A stretch of DNA of 64,000 nucleotides from Micromonospora sp. HK10 (GTDB taxonomy: Bacteria > Actinomycetota > Actinomycetes > Mycobacteriales > Micromonosporaceae): the NCBI RefSeq assembly GCF_000982955.1, contig NZ_KQ058850.1:1-64000 (forward strand), given 5' to 3'. Under the pieces are notes generated by a model, which saw nothing but the letters and a program-made list of their open reading frames with translations, searched no databases and was not told where the DNA came from. The position numbers were made by a program, and so were the translations under genes. Below, piece after piece: positions 51,697 through 59,579 of the stretch; the stretch's first letter is position 1; each line of letters opens with the position of its first letter.

Positions 51697-54399
51697 ATGG
51701 AACGTAGGCCCGGGCGACGCCCGGTGATCAGCACTGGTCTGCCGAGCCAGCTTCCGGACATCGACCCTGAAGAGACCAGTGAATGGGTCGAGTCGCTTGA
51801 TGGTGTCATCGACGAGCGCGGAACCAAGCGCGCCCGCTACGTGATGCTGCGCCTGCTCGAGCGGGCCCGCGAGCGTCAGGTCGGGGTGCCGTCGCTGACG
51901 ACGACCGATTACATCAACACCATCCCGCCGGAGCGGGAGCCGTGGTTCCCCGGTGACGAGCACATCGAGCGGCGGATCCGGGCCTACATCCGCTGGAACG
52001 CCGCCATGCTGGTGCACCGGGCGCAGCGCCCCGAGATCGGCGTGGGCGGTCACATCTCCACGTTCGCCAGTTCGGCGTCGTTGTACGAGGTGGGCTTCAA
52101 CCACTTCTTCCGGGGCAAGGACCACCCGGGCGGCGGCGACCACATCTTCTACCAGGGCCACGCCTCCCCCGGCATGTACGCGCGGGCGTTTCTGGAGGGC
52201 CGGCTCAGCGCCGATCAGCTCGACGGGTTCCGGCAGGAGCTGTCGCACCCGGGCGGTGGTCTGCCGTCGTACCCGCACCCGCGGCTGATGCCGGACTTCT
52301 GGGAGTTCCCGACCGTGTCGATGGGTCTGGGGCCGATGAACGCGATCTACCAGGCGCGGTTCAACCGGTACCTGCACCACCGGGGCATCAAGGACACCTC
52401 CCAGCAGCACGTGTGGGCGTTCCTGGGCGACGGTGAGATGGACGAGGTGGAGTCCCTCGGCGCGATCGGCGTGGCCGCCCGGGAGGAGTTGGACAACCTC
52501 ACCTTCGTGATCAACTGCAACCTGCAGCGCCTGGACGGCCCGGTCCGGGGCAACGGCAAGGTCATGCAGGAGTTGGAGGCGTTCTTCCGGGGCGCCGGCT
52601 GGAACGTGATCAAGGTGGTGTGGGGTCGGGAATGGGACCCGCTGCTCGCGGCGGACACCGACGGCGCGTTGGTCAACCTCATGAACACCACCCCCGACGG
52701 TGACTACCAGACCTACAAGGCCGAGTCCGGGGCGTACGTGCGGGAGCACTTCTTCGGCCGTGACCCGCGCACCCGCAAGATGGTCGAGCACCTGTCCGAC
52801 GACGAGATCTGGAACCTCAAGCGGGGTGGTCACGACTACCGCAAGCTCTACGCGGCCTACAAGGCGGCCATGGAGCACACCGGCCAGCCCACGGTGATCC
52901 TGGCCAAGACCATCAAGGGCTGGACGCTGGGCTCGCACTTCGAGGCCCGCAACGCCACCCACCAGATGAAGAAGCTGACGCTGGAGGACCTCAAGCTCTT
53001 CCGCGACCGCCTCTACCTCGACATCCCCGACAAGCAGCTGGAGGAGAACCCCTACCTCCCGCCCTACTACCGCCCCGCCGACACCTCCGACGAAATCGAA
53101 TACCTACACGAACGGCGCAAGCAACTCGGCGGCTACCTGCCGAGTCGGGTGATCCGGAGCCAGCCGCTGAGCCTGCCCAGCGACGCCGCGTACGCGAGCG
53201 TGAAACGTGGCTCGGGCGGCCAGGCGGTGGCCACCACCATGGCCCTGGTACGGCTGGTCAAGGACCTGATCAAAGATCCCGGGATCGGGCACCGGCTGGT
53301 GCCGATCATTCCGGACGAGGCGCGCACCTTCGGGCTGGACGCGCTCTTCCCCACCAGGAAGATCTACTCACCGCACGGGCAGACCTACACCTCGGTCGAC
53401 CGGGAGCTGCTGCTGTCCTACCAGGAGGCGACCGACGGCCAGCTCCTGCACGAGGGGATTACCGAGGCCGGCGCGACGGCGTCCTGGACGGCCGTCGGCA
53501 CGTCGTACGCCACGCACGGGGAACCGATGATCCCGCTCTACATCTTCTACTCGATGTTCGGCTTCCAGCGCACCGGCGACGGGCTCTGGGCCGCGGCCGA
53601 CCAGATGGCACGGGGCTTCCTGCTCGGCGCGACCGCCGGCCGCACCACACTCAACGGCGAGGGCCTGCAGCATCAGGACGGCCACTCGCTCCTGCTCGCC
53701 TCGACCAATCCCGCCTGCGTGGCCTACGACGCGGCCTACGCCTACGAGCTGGGTCACATCGTGCGGGACGGCCTGCGTCGCATGTACGGCGAGGCGCAGG
53801 AGAACATCTTCTACTACCTCACCGTCTACAACGAGCCGATCTTCCAGCCGGCCGAACCGGATGACGTCGACGTCGAGGGCATCGTGGCCGGGATGCACCG
53901 GCTCCGTGGCGCCGGCAACGCCGGGGCACCGGCGGCGCACATCCTGGCATCCGGTATCGCCGTGCCGGCCGCGCTGGCCGCGCAACGCCTGCTCAGTGAC
54001 GACTGGGGCGTGGCCGCCGACGTCTGGTCGGTGACCTCCTGGACCGAACTGCGCCGCGAGGCCCTCGCCGCCGACGGGTGGAACCTGCACCATCCGGACG
54101 AGCCGCCCCGCGTCCCGTACGTCACCCGCCGGCTGCGCGAGCACACCGCGCCTGTGGTGGCCGTGTCCGACTGGATGCGCGCGGTACCGGACCAGATCGC
54201 CCGCTTCGTACCCGATCGATGGGCTTCTCTGGGCACCGACGGATTCGGCAGGAGCGACACCCGCCCGGCCCTGCGCCGGCATTTCCACACCGATGCGGCA
54301 TCGATCGCCCTGCGCGTGATGCAGGAACTGGTCGCGAGCGGACCGGTGGACCGGGCCACGCTCCGCGAGGCGCAGGCGGCGTACGCCGGCACCGGATGA
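51697..54399 (+). CDS. aceE: pyruvate dehydrogenase E1 component, homodimeric
   Basis: A 900-aa thiamine-diphosphate enzyme that decarboxylates pyruvate and acetylates the E2 lipoyl arm. The full three-domain length of the AceE group is kept. TPP binding: FLGDGEMDEVESLG (residues about 242-255, G244-D245-G246) and the NCNLQRLDGPVRGN end of that motif. ERREPWFPGDE-type and HISTFASSASLYEVGFNHFF segments are conserved near the substrate channel (here PPEREPWFPGDE). ATG 51697 follows AGAAAGGA. No E2 or E3 gene adjoins. The gene is in a stress set (Usp, Acg, SufR-like regulator) and may be a second, condition-specific copy; that cannot be settled from this window. Confidence 0.9.
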   Translation: MERRPGRRPVISTGLPSQLPDIDPEETSEWVESLDGVIDERGTKRARYVMLRLLERARERQVGVPSLTTTDYINTIPPEREPWFPGDEHIERRIRAYIRWNAAMLVHRAQRPEIGVGGHISTFASSASLYEVGFNHFFRGKDHPGGGDHIFYQGHASPGMYARAFLEGRLSADQLDGFRQELSHPGGGLPSYPHPRLMPDFWEFPTVSMGLGPMNAIYQARFNRYLHHRGIKDTSQQHVWAFLGDGEMDEVESLGAIGVAAREELDNLTFVINCNLQRLDGPVRGNGKVMQELEAFFRGAGWNVIKVVWGREWDPLLAADTDGALVNLMNTTPDGDYQTYKAESGAYVREHFFGRDPRTRKMVEHLSDDEIWNLKRGGHDYRKLYAAYKAAMEHTGQPTVILAKTIKGWTLGSHFEARNATHQMKKLTLEDLKLFRDRLYLDIPDKQLEENPYLPPYYRPADTSDEIEYLHERRKQLGGYLPSRVIRSQPLSLPSDAAYASVKRGSGGQAVATTMALVRLVKDLIKDPGIGHRLVPIIPDEARTFGLDALFPTRKIYSPHGQTYTSVDRELLLSYQEATDGQLLHEGITEAGATASWTAVGTSYATHGEPMIPLYIFYSMFGFQRTGDGLWAAADQMARGFLLGATAGRTTLNGEGLQHQDGHSLLLASTNPACVAYDAAYAYELGHIVRDGLRRMYGEAQENIFYYLTVYNEPIFQPAEPDDVDVEGIVAGMHRLRGAGNAGAPAAHILASGIAVPAALAAQRLLSDDWGVAADVWSVTSWTELRREALAADGWNLHHPDEPPRVPYVTRRLREHTAPVVAVSDWMRAVPDQIARFVPDRWASLGTDGFGRSDTRPALRRHFHTDAASIALRVMQELVASGPVDRATLREAQAAYAGTG

Positions 54400-54427
54400 G
54401 AGGCGGCACGGATTCCGGGTCGCCGGT

Positions 54428-54458
54428 CCGCATCCGGTTCCGCGGCAGCCGGATGCGG
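54428..54458. terminator. bidirectional hairpin between aceE and the Clp-N gene
   Basis: CCGCATCCGG (54428-54437) and CCGGATGCGG (54449-54458) form a perfect 10-bp stem with an 11-nt loop, lying between two convergent stops (54399 and 54460). It can serve both strands. Confidence 0.75.
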
Positions 54459-54459
54459 G

Positions 54460-55167
54460 TCAGCCCGCGATGAGTGCGGCGACTGCGCCGTCCGAGGTGA
54501 CCGCGCGCCCGGTCGTGCGCTGGTAGCGCCGGACGAGATCCTGGTGGCGGGATCGCCGACCGATCCAGCGTTCGGCGCGCAGCAGCGGGTTGCGCCGCGG
54601 TGGGGGAAAGGCGCTGGCCAACTCGGCGAGGAGGGCCACGGGGTCGACGCCGGCGGCCCGTAGGACCCACCCGGCGCCCGGGTCGAGCGCGACGAGGGTC
54701 AGCGCGAGGTGTTCCGGACGGTGTTCGCGGTCGCGGCGGGCGAGCGCGAGCCGCAGTGACGCCTCGTAGGCCGCCTGGGCGTCGAGGCCGAGCGGCGGGT
54801 TCATCCGAGCGCAACGCCGTCGTGCCCTGGCCGCCCCGAACGGCAGCCGGGGTTCGGCTGCGGTCGGCCGATCCAGGCCGGCCGGGCCCAGCCGGGACAG
54901 CAGCCGGTCCGCGTCGATGCCGAGCGGCGCCAGCGTGTCGCGGTCGGCGGCGGCCCCGGCGCCCAGCGGCCCGGCCTGGCACACCGCCTCCTCGACGGCC
55001 GCCCCGGTCGCACCGAGCCGGCTGAGCACGGCACTGACCGCGCCACCCGCCGCGCCGAGGGCCAGCAGGAGGTGCTCGCTGCCGACGCGGCGGTGGCCGA
55101 GCCGGCGGGCCAGGGCCGAAGCGTGGCCCACCGCGCGGTGGAGCTCGGGGTGATCGCCCTGGAACAT
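54460..55167 (-). CDS. Clp N-terminal domain protein (no ATPase)
   Basis: A 235-aa protein made of two Clp-N repeats. FQGDHPELHRAVGHASALAR and HRRVGSEHLLLALGAAGGAV mark the first, and LARRDREHRPEHLALTLVAL the second, with a Pro/Arg-rich tail. Clp-N domains recruit substrates or adaptors to ClpC; here no AAA+ domain follows, so it is a stand-alone adaptor-like protein. ATG 55167 shares one base with the stop of the HTH gene (TGATG). Such HTH + Clp-N pairs are common in actinomycetes. Confidence 0.8.
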   Translation of the reverse strand: MFQGDHPELHRAVGHASALARRLGHRRVGSEHLLLALGAAGGAVSAVLSRLGATGAAVEEAVCQAGPLGAGAAADRDTLAPLGIDADRLLSRLGPAGLDRPTAAEPRLPFGAARARRRCARMNPPLGLDAQAAYEASLRLALARRDREHRPEHLALTLVALDPGAGWVLRAAGVDPVALLAELASAFPPPRRNPLLRAERWIGRRSRHQDLVRRYQRTTGRAVTSDGAVAALIAG

Positions 55168-55385
55168 CAAGCCTCCTCGTAGCGGCGGTACTTGCGGTGC
55201 ACGGTCTGTTTGGTGACGCCCAGCCGGACGGCGATCTCCTGCCAGGACCAGCCGGCTCGGCGCGCCGCGGCGACCTGCTCGATTTCCAGCTGTTCCAGCA
55301 GGCGGCGCAGGCGGGCCACGGCGCGCAGGGCGGTGTCGGGATCGCTGCCGCGGGCGGCGCGGTCAAGGTCGGCGATCGCGGACAT
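55167..55385 (-). CDS. small helix-turn-helix regulator
   Basis: A 72-aa protein. An N-terminal helical part (DLDRAARGSDPDTALRAVAR) and a C-terminal HTH (WSWQEIAVRLGVTKQTVHRK) make a minimal DNA-binding protein. ATG 55385 is chosen because a consensus promoter lies exactly upstream and the -10 is 6 nt from the start codon: the mRNA is leaderless. A 22-bp palindrome over that promoter must be its operator. The gene overlaps the Clp-N gene by one base. Confidence 0.82.
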   Translation of the reverse strand: MSAIADLDRAARGSDPDTALRAVARLRRLLEQLEIEQVAAARRAGWSWQEIAVRLGVTKQTVHRKYRRYEEA

Positions 55386-55431
55386 GGCGTCAGCATATGC
55401 TGACGCCACGCCGTCGTCAATAGATGCTGAC
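55386..55431 (-). promoter_or_regulatory. leaderless promoter inside a palindromic operator
   Basis: On the minus strand TTGACG (55420-55415) is followed by 17 nt and TATGCT (55397-55392), then 6 nt, then ATG 55385. A perfect 22-bp palindrome with half GGCGTCAGCAT fills 55386-55407 and covers the -10. A second, imperfect copy (GTCAATAGATGCTGAC) at 55416-55431 covers the -35. Regulator binding would occlude RNA polymerase fully. Confidence 0.85.
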
Positions 55432-55505
55432 GGGGGCCTTCCCAGCCACCCGGGCCCCGATGCGCGCGGCGTTCGACCGCTTGCGGCCGGTGGGATCATG
55501 ACCGG

Positions 55506-56594
55506 ATGACGCCCTTCCACATCGACGTGCCCGAAGCCGTCCTGGTCGACCTGCGGGAGCGGCTGTCACGGGCCCGGCTCGCGCCGGCCACCCCCGGCGA
55601 GCCGTGGGCTGCCGGCACCGACCCGGGGTACCTGGCGGCGCTGGTGCGGTACTGGCGCGACGGATTCGACTGGCGTGCGGTCGAGCGCGCACTGAATCGG
55701 TACCCCCAGTTCGTCACCACGGTCCGCGGCGCGCCGGTCCACTTCGTCCATGTCCGCTCGGCATCGCCCGGCGCCACGGCGCTGATCCTGACCCACGGCT
55801 GGCCCGGCACGTACACGGAGATGCTGCCCCTGGTGTCCCGGCTCGCGGACTTCGACCTCGTCATACCGAGCCTGCCCGGCTTCGTCTTCTCCGGACCACT
55901 CGCCGAGGGCCCGACGACCGAGGCGGCCGTCGCGGACGTGTGGGCTGAGCTGATGACCGATCTGGGCTACCAGCGGTTCGGCGCCTACGGTGGCGACCTC
56001 GGGTCGGGCGTGTCGACCTGGCTCGGCGCCCGCCACGCGGAACGGGTCATCGGCGTCTTCTCGCAGCACATCAAGTTCCCGCCGGCAGACCGCAGGGGCG
56101 ACCTCAGCGCCGCCGAGGAGGCGTTCGTCGCGATGCTCGACGCGAAGGCCGACGACGACTGGGGCTACGGCATCATCCAGGGGACCCGGCCCGACACCCT
56201 CGCCGCCGCGCTGAGCGACTCGCCGTCCGGACTGGCCGCATGGATCATCGAGAAGTACCAGCGCTGGAGCGACTGTGGCGGCGACATCTCCCGCCGGTTC
56301 GACTTCGACGAACTGCTCACCACCGTGATGCTGTACTGGGTCACCAACTGCATCGGCACGTCCTTCCGGCCGTACCGGGACGACCGCCTGGCCCCGGATC
56401 TGCCGATGGTCACCGTGCCCGCCGGCATCACGGTCAGCGTCGAGGACGCCGGCCTGCCCCGGTCGTTCGCCGAACGCACCTACGCCAACCTCACCCACTG
56501 GCGCGAGCCCACGGTCGGCGGCCACTTCTTCGCCCAGGAAGAGCCCGACCTGCTCGCCGCCGACCTGCGCGCCTTCTTCGGCGCGCTGCGGTGA
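55506..56594 (+). CDS. epoxide hydrolase (EHN domain)
   Basis: A 362-aa alpha/beta hydrolase with the N-terminal epoxide hydrolase region (residues about 1-105, HIDVPEAVLVDLRERL). ILTHGWPGTYTEM carries the oxyanion-hole HGWPG. Nucleophile Asp164 lies in YGGDLGSG, as in epoxide hydrolases rather than Ser esterases, and the His is in VGGHFFAQEEPDLL. It hydrates epoxides to diols via a covalent ester. Start ATG 55506. It is convergent with the second two-component system. Confidence 0.87.
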   Translation: MTPFHIDVPEAVLVDLRERLSRARLAPATPGEPWAAGTDPGYLAALVRYWRDGFDWRAVERALNRYPQFVTTVRGAPVHFVHVRSASPGATALILTHGWPGTYTEMLPLVSRLADFDLVIPSLPGFVFSGPLAEGPTTEAAVADVWAELMTDLGYQRFGAYGGDLGSGVSTWLGARHAERVIGVFSQHIKFPPADRRGDLSAAEEAFVAMLDAKADDDWGYGIIQGTRPDTLAAALSDSPSGLAAWIIEKYQRWSDCGGDISRRFDFDELLTTVMLYWVTNCIGTSFRPYRDDRLAPDLPMVTVPAGITVSVEDAGLPRSFAERTYANLTHWREPTVGGHFFAQEEPDLLAADLRAFFGALR

Positions 56595-56632
56595 CCCGGG
56601 CGCTCGACCGGCGGCACCGCTGCCGGGTCCGG

Positions 56633-57280
56633 TCAGGGGGAAAGACCGGCCTGGATCGCCAGGATGGCGGCGCGTACCCGGTCCCGGCTGCCGGTCTTGG
56701 CCAGCACGTTGGTGACGTGCGTCTTGACGGTGCTCATCGAGAGGTAGAGCCGCTCGGCGATCTCGGTGTTGTTGAGCCCGGCACCGATCAGGGCGAGCAC
56801 GTCGGTCTCCCGGGCGGTCAGCTGGTAGGCCGCCAGCTCCACGCGGGTCGCCGGTCCGGTCGCGCGTACCCGGTCGAGGACGGCGCCGGTGACCTCGGCG
56901 GAGAGGATCGCCTCCCCGGCCGCGACGGTGCGCACCGCGGCGATCAGGTCGCGGGCGCTGCCCCGCTTGAGCAGGAATCCGCGCGCGCCGGCGGCGACGG
57001 CGTCCAGGACGTAGGCGTCGTCGTCGAAGGTGGTCACCACGATCACGGCCGGGGCGTGCGGGATCGCGGCCAGCTCGCGGGTGGCCTGCAGGCCGTCGAG
57101 TACCGGCATGCGGATGTCGACCAGAGCGACGTCGATGCGCGGGTCGTGACGTACGGCGTCGAGGAGCTGCCGGCCGTCCGCGGCCTCGGCCGCGACGTGG
57201 ATGTCGGGTTGGGACCGCAGGATCAGGCTGAAGCCGTCGCGGACCAGCTGCTGGTCGTCGGCGATCGCGACCCGGATCAC
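56633..57280 (-). CDS. LuxR-type response regulator (NarL/FixJ family)
   Basis: A 215-aa regulator. The receiver has Asp8/Asp9 and phospho-acceptor Asp55 (VALVDIRMPVLDG), TTFD, and LLKR in the Lys position. The C-terminal LuxR HTH is LTARETDVLALIGAGLNNTE and AERLYLSMSTVKTHVTN. GTG 57280 overlaps the kinase stop (GTGA). Its targets are unknown; the divergent CDP-alcohol transferase pair at 58525 is the nearest candidate. Confidence 0.9.
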   Translation of the reverse strand: MIRVAIADDQQLVRDGFSLILRSQPDIHVAAEAADGRQLLDAVRHDPRIDVALVDIRMPVLDGLQATRELAAIPHAPAVIVVTTFDDDAYVLDAVAAGARGFLLKRGSARDLIAAVRTVAAGEAILSAEVTGAVLDRVRATGPATRVELAAYQLTARETDVLALIGAGLNNTEIAERLYLSMSTVKTHVTNVLAKTGSRDRVRAAILAIQAGLSP

Positions 57281-58383
57281 GGCGTCGCCACCGGCAGGTT
57301 GGCCTGGATGACGGTGCCGCCGCCAGGCCGCCGGCCCAACTCCCAGCTCCCACCGCGAGCGCGCACCCGCTCCCCGATGCCGAGCAGGCCCGAGCCGCGC
57401 GTGGGTGCCGAGGGCGGCCCGATGCCGTCGTCGCTGACCCGCAGCCGGACGCGGTCGCCGTCGCGGACCAGCTCGACGCAGGCGGTCGTGGCTCTCGCGT
57501 GGCGGGCGACATTGGTGAGCGCCTCCTGGGCGATGCGGTAGACGGTCAACACGCCGACCTCGTCCAGGCCCGGCTCCGGGTCCAGCCGTACCCGCACCGT
57601 CACACCCTGCCGGCGCAGCGGCTGCGCGAGCAGCTCGTCGATGTCGGACAGGCGTGGCGGCGCGCTCACCGCGATCGCCGCGTCCGGGTCGCGCAGGTGC
57701 ACGACGAGCGTGTCGAGCTCGCTCAGGGCGGTGCGTCCGCTGTCCGCGATCGCCCGCAGCGCCGCCCCCGGATCGGCGCTGAACTGGCCCGCCTCGGCTT
57801 GCACCACCATCGCGGTGACGTGGTGGCCGACCACGTCATGCAGCTCGCGGGCCAGGTTCGTGCGCTGCTCGAGCCAGGCCGTCTGGCCGCGCAGCTCACC
57901 TGCCTCCCGGGTCAGGGCACGGCCGCGCGACCAGGACCGGAACAGGACCCCCAGGAGGTAGCCGGCCGTCACGAAGCCGATCGGCTGCTCGTAGAGCCCA
58001 CGCTGGTCGAGCAGCGCGACGCTGAGGGCGCCGGCGGCGCCGGTCAAGCCGACCAGCCAGCCCAGCCACGGGCGTCGGGCCGGGTCTTCGCAGGTCGAGA
58101 GGAACACGAGGCCGGCGACCGCGAGGCCCAGCTGCACCGACTCCCCGGTGCTCACCACCGCCACGAACCCGGCGCAGACCGCGAAGACCAGGCTCCGGTA
58201 CGCGGGCCGCAGCGCCAGGGCGCCGAGGCCGACGGGCACCACCAGCCGCACCCAGCCCGCCGGCACGGCCAGGCCGCCCTCGACGGTCGTGACCACCGCG
58301 GCGATGATCAGGCCCGCCGCACCGTAGGTGAGCCGGCGCACTCGCCCCGGGTCGCGCCACCCTTCCCAGTTCCTGGTCCTCAC
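57277..58383 (-). CDS. two-component histidine kinase (NarL-type partner)
   Basis: A 368-aa membrane sensor. Several helices fill residues 20-150. Phospho-acceptor His182 lies in ARELHDVVGHHVTAM, and the HATPase_c domain follows (ALTNVARHARA N-box, SDDGIGPP and GSGLLGIGERV G-boxes). GTG 58383 is taken as start because the longer frame upstream lies in the promoter gap. It overlaps the response regulator by 4 nt. Confidence 0.87.
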   Translation of the reverse strand: MRTRNWEGWRDPGRVRRLTYGAAGLIIAAVVTTVEGGLAVPAGWVRLVVPVGLGALALRPAYRSLVFAVCAGFVAVVSTGESVQLGLAVAGLVFLSTCEDPARRPWLGWLVGLTGAAGALSVALLDQRGLYEQPIGFVTAGYLLGVLFRSWSRGRALTREAGELRGQTAWLEQRTNLARELHDVVGHHVTAMVVQAEAGQFSADPGAALRAIADSGRTALSELDTLVVHLRDPDAAIAVSAPPRLSDIDELLAQPLRRQGVTVRVRLDPEPGLDEVGVLTVYRIAQEALTNVARHARATTACVELVRDGDRVRLRVSDDGIGPPSAPTRGSGLLGIGERVRARGGSWELGRRPGGGTVIQANLPVATP

Positions 58384-58419
58384 CTGCACAGTCTCGGCGA
58401 TCAGGCCGGACGCCGGACA

Positions 58420-58502
58420 GGTACCGGGGTACCGGATCGGGCCGGCACCCCGGTGCCGCCCCCGCGACCAGGTCGGCACCGCGGGACGTTCCGCCCGGAA
58501 CG
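58420..58502. promoter_or_regulatory. three inverted repeats in the kinase/CDP-transferase gap
   Basis: GGTACC-GG-GGTACC at 58420-58433, CGGCACC-CC-GGTGCCG at 58443-58458 and CGTTCC-GCCC-GGAACG at 58487-58502 are perfect inverted repeats in the 141-bp divergent gap. They may be operators for the response regulator next door; the three do not share one consensus, so roles are open. Confidence 0.45.
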
Positions 58503-58524
58503 GTCACCGCGCGACGCTGCGGAG

Positions 58525-59118
58525 GTGACTCTTGTCGAACCGCGCACCGCGACCACCATCGGCCCGCTCCGTACGGTCGCGAACCTGATCACCGCCATCC
58601 GTACCGTCGCCTCGGTCGCCGTCGGGGTCGCCGCCCTCGTCGCCGGCTCCGTCGGACTGCTCGCGGTGGCGTACGGCATCTACTGGCTCGGCGACGTGCT
58701 CGACGGCTGGGCCGCCCGCCGGCTCGGACAGGAGACCCGGGCGGGAGCCGTATTCGACATCGTGAGCGACCGCGCCTGCACCGCCGTGCTCGGCGCGGGC
58801 CTGGTGGCGCTCATGCCCGACGTCGCGGTTGTGGCCCTGGTGTTCCTGCTCTCGTTCCTGGTGCTGGACACCATGCTGTCGCTGGCGTTCCTGTGCTGGC
58901 CGGTGCTCAGCCCCAACCACTTCCACCTGATCGACCGGCGGGTATGGGTGTTGAACTGGTCGCCCGGGGCGAAGGCCGCGAACACCGCGGGGGTGGTCGG
59001 CGCCATCGCGTGCGGGCAGTACCGGCTCGCGCTGGCCGTCGCCGTGGCGGTCGTCGGGGTGAAGCTGTGGTCAGCCGCGGCGGTGGTCCGGCTGCTCGAC
59101 CGGGACGGCCGGGCATGA
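58525..59118 (+). CDS. CDP-alcohol phosphatidyltransferase family protein
   Basis: A 197-aa membrane enzyme with about five or six helices. GDVLDGWAARRLG, then G and VFDIVSD, give the full CDP-OH motif (DxxDGxxAR-x8-G-x3-D-x3-D) that binds CDP-diacylglycerol and two metal ions. The alcohol acceptor is unknown (inositol-phosphate, glycerol-phosphate or another). GTG 58525 is chosen. Its stop overlaps the next gene (ATGA). Confidence 0.82.
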   Translation: MTLVEPRTATTIGPLRTVANLITAIRTVASVAVGVAALVAGSVGLLAVAYGIYWLGDVLDGWAARRLGQETRAGAVFDIVSDRACTAVLGAGLVALMPDVAVVALVFLLSFLVLDTMLSLAFLCWPVLSPNHFHLIDRRVWVLNWSPGAKAANTAGVVGAIACGQYRLALAVAVAVVGVKLWSAAAVVRLLDRDGRA

Positions 59119-59579
59119 ACAGCCTCGCCGAGGCGGTGCTGGCGCTCGGGTACGGTCTCGCCTCCGCCGTCGTCCCGCTCGTGAGCGCCGACGCCTACGC
59201 GGTCGTCGTCGGGCACCGTGGCGGCCACGCCCTGGTCGTCGTCCTCGCGCTGGCGCTCGGGCAGACCGTCGGCAAACTGCTCCTGTTCCAAGCGGCGCGA
59301 AGGGGGCGGCTGGCCCGGAAATTCGCGCCCCGGAGCCGATCGGCTCGCGCGGCGGCCCGGAGTGCCCGTTGGGCTGCGCGGGTAAAGCGTTGGCTCTCGC
59401 GTCGGCGCACCGCCCTGCCGACGGTGCTCGTCTCCGCCACCGTCGGGCTTCCGCCGCTGGCCGTGGTCAGCCTCGCCGCCGGCAGGGCGGGCCTTCGGCA
59501 CTGGGAGTTCGCCGGCGCGTGCCTACTCGGGCGCGTATCCCGTTTCGCCCTCCTCGTTCTGCCGGCGGCGCTGGCCTAG
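59115..59579 (+). CDS. VTT/DedA-like membrane protein
   Basis: A 154-aa protein with an N-terminal region rich in helix (SLAEAVLALGYGLASAVVPL, ADAYAVVVGHRGGHALVV) and LALGQTVGKLLLFQAARRG, a basic loop, and a last helix pair with VGLPPLAVVSLAAGRAGLR. This matches short VTT (SNARE-associated/DedA) proteins, which act in lipid scrambling. ATG 59115 overlaps the CDP-transferase stop, so the two probably work together on phospholipids. Its TAG stop is shared with the convergent gene in CTAG. Confidence 0.68.
   Translation: MNSLAEAVLALGYGLASAVVPLVSADAYAVVVGHRGGHALVVVLALALGQTVGKLLLFQAARRGRLARKFAPRSRSARAAARSARWAARVKRWLSRRRTALPTVLVSATVGLPPLAVVSLAAGRAGLRHWEFAGACLLGRVSRFALLVLPAALA

Noticed and set aside
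55566..57512. A 648-codon minus-strand frame across the epoxide hydrolase and response regulator genes
   Set aside because: Its sequence is Arg/Gly/Pro-rich shadow; both covered genes have clear catalytic or receiver motifs in their own frames.
31837..59579. Two convergent gene pairs that share the stop tetramer CTAG (31837-31840 and 59576-59579) as a regulatory element
   Set aside because: It is a simple outcome of two TAG stops meeting in a palindrome; nothing further supports a function.
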